Origin: Clarkia xantiana subsp. parviflora
Taxonomy: Eukaryota > Streptophyta > Magnoliopsida > Myrtales > Onagraceae
Direction: 5' to 3'
Assembly (NCBI GenBank): GCA_036873135.1
Contig: JAPTYO010000013.1
Location: 19,279,901 to 19,343,900 of the forward strand
Length of the DNA stretch: 64,000 nucleotides
Position 1 is the first letter of the stretch. Each line of letters opens with the position of its first letter. This document shows, in pieces, positions 54,972 to 64,000 of the stretch. Below the pieces are notes generated by a model. That model searched no databases. It was not told where the DNA came from and worked only from the letters and a program-made list of their open reading frames with translations. A program made the position numbers and the translations under genes.

Positions 54972-55323
54972 CGGCGTATTTGGTTCGGTGTCATGTACTA
55001 TGAATATGAATGAATATGGGCATGGCTCAGCTTGATTCGCCAAATTGTTTTAAGTTTGAGGACTGATTCTGAGCAAGTCTAGTATTCACGTAATATCTTA
55101 TCTCAGATGAAAATCTAACACCACCGAATTAAGGTCATTTCATCAAACTCGGTTATATGAAACTCTGAAACAACACGATACAATGCACACTCGGGCAAGC
55201 CAATGCAAACCTCTCAATCAAGAGGCCGATGAATTTAAAGTAGATATATCATATCAGCATCATTTTTAATAGTAAATAACTCTGATAATGGCGAGTGGTG
55301 GAAATTGTACTTGTGAATGCAGT

Positions 55324-58300
55324 TTATTTCCAGATCTTGACGGATTTGTCGTGACTAGTCGATCCGATCATCCCTGTTACTGGTGACTGTGCTAAGGCCG
55401 AAATTACGCATTCATGAGCTGGGATTGTCATGCATTTGTTCTCAACCATGTTCCACAGCTCGAGGGACTGCAATACAGTAAAAAAGTTTTTTTTTTTTAA
55501 ACTTAGTTTTTACTGCCAGATATTCAACAGTTGGCTGAAATGGTTAGGTAACTTTACCTGGTAGCCTCCGATGACCAAGAGGAAGGAGTAGCTCGGGTGG
55601 AAAACACATGAATGGAAGTTGTTGCCGCTTGAACTAAGCTCGTGGATGCATTCTCCGGTTGATAAGGACCAAACCCTAACCGACTCGGGGCTCACAGAAG
55701 CCAATCGGTCACCATTCACATCCCAACATAGTGAATGTACTTCCGTAGGATGCCCCTAATGAAATAAAACCATAACTCTTTTTTTCCTATTCAGTTATAT
55801 CACATTTAAAAACCCTATTTTTTAATTATTATGGATTCTGTTAAAGTGCAAATAATTTCATGCCAGGACACTCATTTAACAAAGGAATTTGCATTAGTTT
55901 TTTTGGGGGGTCAAAAATGAAAAAAAAAAAAAAAAACCTAATCAATTAATTCCATGCTTATATCACAGTAGAAAAATCTATTTTTTCGATTCAGGACGCA
56001 GACTAAGTAATAATAATTTCATGTTGACCTCCGGCTCCCATTATTTAAAAGAAAAAAGTTTGCATGTTAACCGGTCTCCTAGTTTTTTGTTTTCTTTCAA
56101 TAACTTTTTTTTTCTCAAGCCTTAAAAGTTGACTAATCTGTACCTTCAAAAGGTGAGTCTGTCGATCAGTCTCTATATCGAATATGGCCACCATGTTATT
56201 GGATGCTGCTGCCAGTAACTGTCCAATTCTGGGTTGGAACCGCACCTGTGCAGTTGCCCCCTGTTCAACAAAAAATATAACCATTTTGAATAACAAAGGA
56301 GAAATCCCAAATCATGATTACTTGGGCATCAAGAAAAATTGAGTATTTGTTACCAAAACTGACCTTGGAAACACGGGTGGAAGAGTATTGGTTGATATTC
56401 CAATAGCGGATCTCGTTGTTGTTGTCGCAAGAGCAGAAGAGGTCGTTCTTCTTGGGATGGAAATCAAGGGACATGACTTGAGAAGTATGTCCACTGTATA
56501 TCTGGAGACAGTAGTTTGGCTGCAAAAGCAAATTAAGAACCCAAGAGGGATAAGATTCTACAGTATGCAAAAGCAAAACCTCTTATTGTTTTGTTAAAGA
56601 AGGTACCAAAAAAAAAGAAAGAAAGATATATATACTTGTGAGGCATCCCATAATCGAACTGTTGTATCAAATGATGATGTTGCCAACTGAGTCGTGTTTG
56701 GTCTGAACCGAACATCTGTAATTATGTGCGAGTGCTCTTCTGGACTAATCTCGGTTTGTAGGGTTTCCATGTTCCACACAATAACCTATTAATTACGAGC
56801 AAAAATGAATTTCAGCAATTATGGAAGAGTACATATTAATGCTACAAAATGTGAAATTTTAGAGGGAAATTCATAGCCAAAATGGGATCTTTCCATTTGA
56901 GAAAGTTGTTAACTATATATCACTTGATCATTTCTTTTTCCTGAAATAGTATCATTTTTCACTTCCACTGTGAATTTCACTTAAAGTTTTATACTGTTAG
57001 AAATTAAGCTTGTTTATCAGATTAAAAAAAGGAAGGAAACTTACCATTTAAGTTAGTGGAGTCGGCCACTGAAACTTAGCAATTAAGGAAGGAAGGTCAA
57101 GTTGGCAACTATATTGCAGAATACCTTTTTAGAATTTTCCTATACTTTGTAGATTTTTCCTATATATATATACATGCCAAAGAATCATAATACCTTTTTG
57201 TCGTGACCAGCACTGGCCAAATATTTTCCATCTGTTGAGAAATGGCAGCAGACAACTTTGCTATTGCTTTCTCGTATGGAGCTAACTTCACTGAATGAGA
57301 AACCTGAATAGAGCCGTATTAGAAAGACATAATTGTTAAGTTTCTATGCTCACAATCATCATTAGAGACTCTGTTGATGAATTTACCCTTTGTAGGTTCA
57401 GCAGCCTGTTCAGTCTGGTTCTGTTTCAGTTTCCCAAACATATCCCTTCCATCCGCATCATCATTTGAGAGAAACGACTCCACATTGTCTTCAAGTGAAC
57501 CCACATCTCCAAAATGATCCAAGTCATCCTGCAGTATGCATAAAGATTGAAGATTGAGATGTGATGTGATATGCAACAAAGCGTCATGGTTATCAATCAA
57601 TTTAATAAAATTTCTTCATAAGTTTGACATCTTAAAAATACCAGCTGGTTTGTGGATGATGTAAGACCTCCGAGCCCATTTGCACCATAGATCATCAACC
57701 CTTTTGACATATTACTTGCTTGTTGTACATTGCTTGCCATAGAGACTCCGTCACCAGGTGTATTATGAGTGGAAGGTGTTGATGGTTGTGAGTTGGAAGG
57801 TCCAATTGTATTTCCCGTACCAGTGCTGTTAGCAGGTCCAGAAGATGACAATCCTTTACGCTTCCTCTGTTTATAAGAAGATAAAATAATCATAATTTAT
57901 CAAGTTAGAAGACTTGGAACAATAAAACAAAAAAATAAAAGCAGATTCTTAAAGTGGTAAGTGGTAACACAAATATTTACGCATCAATAATAAACTCATA
58001 TATCCATATCTGTACTATTTATAAGGGGTAAACTAATCGTAGTGGACTCTAATTTTATTTTCAGTTTTGCCCCACAAAATGTTTAAATTCAAGATTTTTT
58101 TTATAAATGTGAGATTTGTGCCCATGATCTTCACATTCACAAGCCCAACACTAGATTAGGTTAACTTCAACATATTTATGGTTACTTGGATATTATCTGG
58201 TTAATCACAAAACCAACTACGTTAATATACATGCATAGTGAATGTTTGACTCTCTTGTATAAGTAACCATTATGATCCCAGTAGAGCCAGACTCTGCACT

Positions 58301-60833
58301 TTTTAGTGAAGGAGCCGAGTGTTATAGCTTATCATAATTAAACAACCTGCTGGACTTGCTGGGGTTGCATAGGTTCTTGCTGTTGTTGAGAGTTCGACTG
58401 TTGCATCTGTGGTATGTTTATCTGTCAATTAATTATCACCACCTTAGATAAAACGTTTCTGAAAAATTGTGATATGCATTGAACATAGATCCTTTAATGG
58501 CTGCAGAAAAATTATCTGCAGCAAGAGCGCAGGGGAATGAGAACAAAACCATTAGAAGTATATGATCTGGATGGACTATGTAAATACCTTTGATGTAGTT
58601 GACTGCATTGGGGAACCCACAGATCCATCAGTTGCGATCATCTGACCATCTTTAGCATTCATAGAACCTCTAGGTAGTCCCCTAAAAACTCTAGGGTCAA
58701 TATCTCCAAACATTGGCGAATTATTGAGATTTCCTTGTGTTTGAACCTGCGCTAGAAGCTGCTGCTGCTGTTGCTGGGGCAGTAGGTGAAATTGATTTGC
58801 TGTTTGAAGTATAGGTTTCTGAACCTGTGCACCCAAACCTGATCGTATCTGATCAATCCCCTGTAAGGAAGAGGAAATCCTCAAAGATTTGACAAAACCA
58901 ACTTTACATGAGCAGTTTAACTCTATCCAACTTACTGTTAATGGCCATCCTTTTAATGGCAGTTCACCAGCTCCAGGGTTCAATCCTGAAATAGACGTGC
59001 TCAGTTACTTACAAAGGGATCACACAAGAAAAGCTGAGATTTCTTTAGCAAGGTTAACAAATCCTAAAAATTGACACTGTTTCTAATTTACACTGTTGTT
59101 TAAGAATAAGAAACTATGAATGGGTTTAGATGCCTTTGGACTAATTACAGAAAGAACAAAGGAACAACATAAACCAACACATTAGAGCACAGCTTGCAAA
59201 CATCCACAATTCAGATGGAATCAGTTATTTCACCTGCATTACCAACTCCAGGTCTAGGCTGCATAATTCCCTGTGCATAAATAGAGGAGGCATTCATTGG
59301 CATAGACCTCTGAGCTGCTCCCATGTTAGGTTCAGTTTTAATGTCCTAGTAATACAAATTAAATTACAATAAAATGTAAATCAATTAGCAATCAAGCAAC
59401 TAGATATCAGTAAAGAAGGGATGCTTATCAAGGTAACTGTTGTATCTTTATACCTGCATTTGCTGTAGTGCAGCTGTGACACTCCCAGAGTTTCCTTGGA
59501 CCATCTGACTGTGGAAGAGACGAAAACACTGAGAAGTAATCTCTACAGAAACTAAACTACATTTGGTTGAGATTTATAGATGAATGTACCCTGAATGACT
59601 TGTTGGTTTTAGAAGTGCCATTCGAGCATCTAAAAGTGGTTGAGAAGAGGGGGAATCCATTGGATTGGAGAGTTTTAAGCGTTCCTCGTACATCTTTGCA
59701 GCCAATGCACTAGCAGTTGGTTGCCCTAGCATTCCTTCGGAGTTGACAGAACTTGTAGGACCTCCTAATGAAGATTGAGGGACATCCCTTCTTTGTAGCT
59801 GAGCTTGACGAATCAGTTGCAACTGTTGCATTTGTAACTGCTGTTGATGTTGTTGCTGCTCTCGTGTTTTACCTTGTTGTGCCTATTTATCACTCTCACA
59901 TCACACATAAGCAATGGACATCAAACTTGTGATGCTACTAAGTCAAACCCACTCAATCAGGAGAGCTCACCTCTATATATGCAGCAGCTGCTTCTGAGTG
60001 CTTTTCGTTTGTCCTTGCGATAAAAATATCCCAAAAGACAGACCACCATTCAAATAAAAATCCTCCTGGAGCGTCAATTGCTGCATACCAAGTATAAAAG
60101 CTTAGAACAATGTTCAAATCACATCCTTTGGAGTTTATTCACAAATATACAGTATTTGGATATAGGGAAAAGGAATTGAAATCTACGTCAAAAGGAAAGA
60201 GCTCTGCTTCACTTATAAGGCTAAAAGTGTGTGCATGGATCAGAATGGGAAAAATGATAGACCTCATAGCAAAAGGTACTGACAGAGTTTAGCTCGAAAG
60301 TTCGAAATGCTTGGCAGTGAAAGGAGGACTATGGGCCATGGGGCAATGTAGGAGATGTCTCCTTAATCTAACAGAGAACTAAATGTGCTAAGAAGTGCTG
60401 AATGTAATATTGGAATGGAAGGAAAAGGTCATCAGATAATACGAAGACCCATAGTTTCAGTTATCCCCTTCACTAATGATACAGCACTAGACTCCGATGA
60501 ATCAAAGATATCAGTAATTCTGGAAAAGGCATAAAATTGCAAACAGAACAATAGAATTATCTGCAGTTCCATGTATACTTTAGAGCAAAGTGAGATGGCC
60601 ATCTTACCAACAGGGTCTGCAGAGACCTTCCCTTCTGTCATGAAGGACTTTGCAGTGTTATGCAATTTCTTCTTCGTCAAATAATCGTAAATGTAAACAT
60701 CAAGCCTGCACATGGTACCACAACCCAGACAGTAGCTTCTTAGCTCAAGAATAAACAGAAATGCAGCTGCTTTTGTAATGATAGTTACAACATACATCTT
60801 ATCTGCTTCCCAATTGCTCTGATTCTGAGCCAT
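55324..60833 (-). CDS. LUH: LEUNIG_HOMOLOG (LUH) transcriptional co-repressor, 781 aa
   Basis: This is a plant Groucho/TUP1-type nuclear co-repressor. Coding exons: 60833-60796, 60705-60608, 60080-59971, 59882-59590, 59508-59454, 59345-59234, 58985-58936, 58860-58588, 58421-58347, 57866-57642, 57528-57387, 57303-57194, 56785-56636, 56519-56364, 56260-56144, 55755-55558, 55467-55324 (2346 nt). Residues 1-82 are the LUFS/LisH region ([40 protein letters not shown]), which binds SEUSS-type partners. A Q-rich middle follows, then [19 protein letters not shown], and seven WD repeats from about residue 490 ([13 protein letters not shown] near the end). LUH rather than LUG is indicated by [11 protein letters not shown] and the RKRKG block. 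Exon 11 lacks the usual LQ before DDLDHFG. Length fits the family (Arabidopsis about 787). It looks intact. Confidence 0.95.
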
Positions 60834-61480
60834 TGCAGCACCAGGAATAGCTGATTCAAACCTAGCCAAAGTATGACGAATAAAGATGCAAAAATTTCAT
60901 TAAATTAACTTCAACAAGGACAAATTCATAATAATTGAATAAGCACTTGTGGAACAGTTATTATCTAACACGGCTCCAAAAAGAAAAGAATCAAAAGCCG
61001 CTGAATTGGAACTAGCGACTAAATCCAGCAGATCCAGAGACTTCGCAATGCAACTCATTAAAATGTTATCGAATTGCGGAAAAAGTATACACTGACGCAG
61101 AATTCAATTACAGAAAATAAATCGCAGTTTCTACGATTAGAAGTTCCATGTGTGGAGCAAATGGAGCTCAAAACGTCAAATGTAGGAAGTGGATTGACAA
61201 TTGCTCGTTCTCAGCTGGAAAATTTACCTGAAGAATCACAATTCAGTTGGAGAAGCCGATCACGGTGGCAGAAGAAACGTGGAGCAGAAGCTGGAGGTGT
61301 CGAGGGAGCTGAAGCATTTGAAGAACGGCAAAGGAAAGAACAGAGAGATCTAATAATGTAACTGAGGTGCTGACTCCACGTCGGCTCCGGCTCGACCTGA
61401 CGCGGCGGAGGAAGCGGTGGCGCGTCGCTGAGACTCAGCAGGCTTTGCTTGGACTGCTCCGAACTGGGCTGGGCTTTATT
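60834..61480 (-). promoter_or_regulatory. LUH 5' untranslated region with intron and promoter-proximal region
   Basis: An untranslated intron fits 61227-60862 (donor CAG/GTAAAT at 61228/61227, acceptor TTGGCTAG/G at 60862). A CT-rich, GC-richer leader exon lies at 61228 to about 61450. An upstream in-frame start-like TTG would be removed by this intron, so the ATG at 60833 is preferred. No clear TATA box was found. Confidence 0.6.
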
Positions 61481-62585
61481 TAGCATAGGGGAAGTTTATG
61501 CGGCATTTGTTTGTTGTTGTTGAAGAGGAGCCGATATGTCACAATTAACGCAAATAATGGTGAGGTGAAATCAAATGATCATGTTTATAAAAAAAAAAAA
61601 TTAAAAAAATCATAATTTTTCACACTATTCGCAATATTATGATTTGGACCGGTTATATTGATGAGTTTTGTATTCATAATTATTAGGGATTATAACAAAA
61701 TTGGTACCTAGTCTAACAGTCCAAGACAAATTAGTACCTGAGTTAAATTTTCTGACAAATTGGTAACATAGTTGAATTTTGTGACAAATTGTTGGTACCT
61801 GAGCTAACTCAGGTGTTGCACCGTCAGATTTTCCGTTAGTTATTGACGGAAAGGGTCACGTGCGATGCACGTGACCAATTTTGGCTCAACAAAAAGACGA
61901 AAATACCCTTATGCTGTAAACAAATAGAATCAGACTCCTTACTTCTTCCTCATTCCAATTACAATTTTGTAAGTTCAATTTCAGTGAATTCTCTCCACCA
62001 CGAGCTGCGGTTTTCGTTTTCCGCCTCCAATTGATGTCTTCAATGACTTCTAGTAGTTCAATGGCCACACTCAGTTAAAGAAAATGTAGTTATGGACTGA
62101 TTGTTGTGATTAAAACATCGAGCACTTGGGGAAAAAACTATTTATTTATTTATTTTTTATTTCGATTTATGTCAATAATGAATCTGGAATACATTCACGA
62201 CGCACATATCGATATGTATTGAATTTGAATTTTGGGTAAAAGAATAGGGTTTCCAATGAATTGTGCAAACGGTATATTATGTTCGAGTAAGATTAGCACA
62301 ATCTTTTCAAGTACTTGGAGAATAAAGAGACCGAGTATATGCGTCTTCAAAGGAATAGAATGGGGGCAGATGATTTCGAGTTGTTGACAATTATAGGCAA
62401 AGGTGCATTCAGGGATGTAATTATTTAATCCTGCAGTATACACTTCCTGCAATTTAAATTCAACAGAGTTTTATGTTAATTTGTTTCAAGTTGGTATATG
62501 AACTATGTTAAATGTTTCATTGGGGTATATGTCATTTTTAGGAGTGCTCCAATGTAGTGCTTGAGTGTGTATAGTTGTTGCAGAG
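61481..62585. other. Intergenic region upstream of LUH
   Basis: No gene is visible. Repeats of the type AATTGGTACCTGAGTTAA (61700-61830) look like a dispersed plant repeat. A perfect palindrome GGTCACGTGC-GAT-GCACGTGACC lies at 61855-61877 and contains two CACGTG boxes. Confidence 0.6.
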
Positions 62586-63379
62586 TGTTAAGTCTTGCGT
62601 ATCGGGTTGACGGGTCGTCAATCAGAATGGCCAACTTACGGGTAGATTTCCTTCCTTTGTGATCCGACAGTCCATTTCCGTAATCCGTTTCCTCGCCCTT
62701 TCTTCGCGGTCCGTCTTCTCGCGAACCTGCACGAGGGGTAAGCCGGGGGTCGTACCGGCGAACCCTCTCCGATGCTTAAGTTAGAACAATGTAGAGAGAG
62801 AAAGTAGAGAGAAGGGAGAGCTCAAATCTTTCAAGTGATATCAACTTAGTAAATGAATAGATGTGGAGTTCTTTATATAGGCTCAAAGGAGATTAAGGTG
62901 GTTAATGACACCATTAACTCATAAACGAGCTCAGTTAACAAGTGATAAAGAGATTAAGCCCTTAGCAAGCATGGAAAAGTTCGTGATATTTTCTAAGTGT
63001 CAGACGTGCAAAGTAAGGTCGGGTCGTCGCGAGGGACGGTTTGGATGACAGTGTCCCGGACGTCGCGTATACACCTTGGGCGGGAATACTACACGTCGAA
63101 AGGGTGTCGAGACCTTTGGGGTCGAACGGTAGGTCCGACCCCGAAGGTTTGGGATTGGACTAGCAGGTCTGATCTCCCTAGGAGAGATCGGACCTGGCTG
63201 GTCCAGTCTCACCCTGAGATTGGACCAACAACGCGCCCGGGTGGGCGTTTTTTCCCGTCCGGACCGTTTTGCTGTGGGTGACGTGTTCGGGTCAAAGTTT
63301 CGATTTACAATCATTCGTGGGGTAATTAAAATAATACAATCCTAATGAAAACACGTCTAAATTGAGGGTATATCCATCA
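62586..63379 (-). repeat. Element D 3' LTR (794 bp)
   Basis: On the minus strand it starts TGATGGATATACCCTC and ends GCAAGACTTAACA. It carries a CCTAGGAGAGATC-type palindrome (63168-63195), a TATA box near 62876, the module CATCGGAGAGGGTT (62762-62776) and CCCCTCGTGCAGG (62726-62738). Confidence 0.85.
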
Positions 63380-64000
63380 CGTGCCCCTGAGTCAACCAAT
63401 GGCTTAACCCATGATTGACTCTATTTTATGATAGGATGACGCGCTCAATTCAAACCTGTGATTTTACCTCTTGATGAATCTGTTGTATGTCCACAATTAT
63501 ACTTCCGTGTCTTATCCTCGTTTCTTGGGACAAGAAAAATTCAGATGTTATCACAGACATGTATTTATTCAGACGTGTATCCGATAAATACGGGTATGAT
63601 GAAAATCATGATTTTCTACCTCTATGTCTAAAAACATGAGTTAGGAAAAGCGAATAACTGAATCATAATAGTAGATAAAGGAATATCTACCTCATGTCGG
63701 TATGTATGTATGTACTTGGTAATTCTATATGCAAAAAATATACTAATCATGTATGAAAAATTTCTAAGTATAGGATGGATGATAAATAATCATGGAAATA
63801 CTATCATGGGTGGAGATGTAGTTAACTATAGTTAAAAATGAGTAAAGTTGTAATCTTTATTCCTAGCCTTTAGATTTTTTCAGTTTGAATTAAAGGTGGA
63901 GATTAGAGCATTTCTAGAAAACTCTACCATAGTTTATTATAAAGGAGAGAGAAGGGATTACCATTCTTAGTAGCCACCATCTTCTTCTCCACTAAGTAAG
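62586..64000 (-). mobile_element. Element D: gypsy-type LTR element, runs off the window
   Basis: The 3' LTR (62586-63379) is followed, going upstream on the minus strand, by a polypurine tract (CAGGGGCACG) and internal sequence to the window edge. The first 80 bp of the interior match the C-element 3' tail (18300-18370). The rest of the interior (63460-64000) is AT-rich 3' untranslated sequence with no gene. It is a relative of C, not the same subfamily. Confidence 0.82.

Overview
The window is nuclear DNA of a flowering plant, most likely a eudicot. Two intact, intron-rich plant genes with plant-type splice sites (an NSA2 ribosome-biogenesis homologue and a LEUNIG_HOMOLOG co-repressor) sit on the right. 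The other roughly 80 percent is transposable elements and AT-rich spacer. I saw no bacterial-style operon, CRISPR array, tRNA or rRNA. The species cannot be named from the sequence alone.

Left part, 1-34.3 kb, is a nest of LTR retrotransposons. Element A (Ty1/copia, plus strand) enters from the left edge and ends with its 3' LTR at 4041. Element B (same copia family, minus strand) spans 4405-34282, with 561-bp LTRs, a Met-tRNA-type primer site and a 5-bp target duplication (atata). B is split by two younger elements. Element C (9394-19447, plus) is a largely non-coding Ty3/gypsy-type derivative inserted in B's protease region, with target duplication atatc. Element F (21786-32963, minus) is a nearly intact Tat-type Ty3/gypsy element inserted in B's leader, with target duplication atata. 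By eye the LTR pairs differ at 29/561 (B), 5/716 (F) and 2/1022 (C) aligned positions, so B is oldest and C youngest. F carries a spliced, plus-strand gene (23059-25772) antisense to its gag-pol, with a TATA box of its own; this is the most interesting system here.

Middle part, 34.3-51.1 kb, is AT-rich and full of DNA transposons and remnants: a 5'-truncated LINE (35150-36091), a hAT element with 8-bp target duplication (36544-37943), a solo LTR (from 40023), a Helitron 5' end (40960), a CACTA element with 3-bp target duplication (42028-44479) that contains an LTR piece and a solo LTR, a long-TIR MITE (44515-45973), a Mutator-like element with large cruciform termini (about 46061-48296), and two abutting Helitron ends (48914 and 51092).

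Right part, 51.1-61.5 kb, is the genic island: NSA2 (plus, 9 coding exons, 260 aa) and LUH (minus, 17 coding exons, 781 aa), convergent, with a 1.55-kb inverted-repeat insertion between their 3' ends. The window ends in the 3' LTR and internal 3' region of another gypsy-type element (D, minus strand, 62586 to the edge) related to C.

The two host genes act in separate processes (60S ribosome maturation and transcriptional co-repression). Nothing suggests they work together beyond sharing an island.
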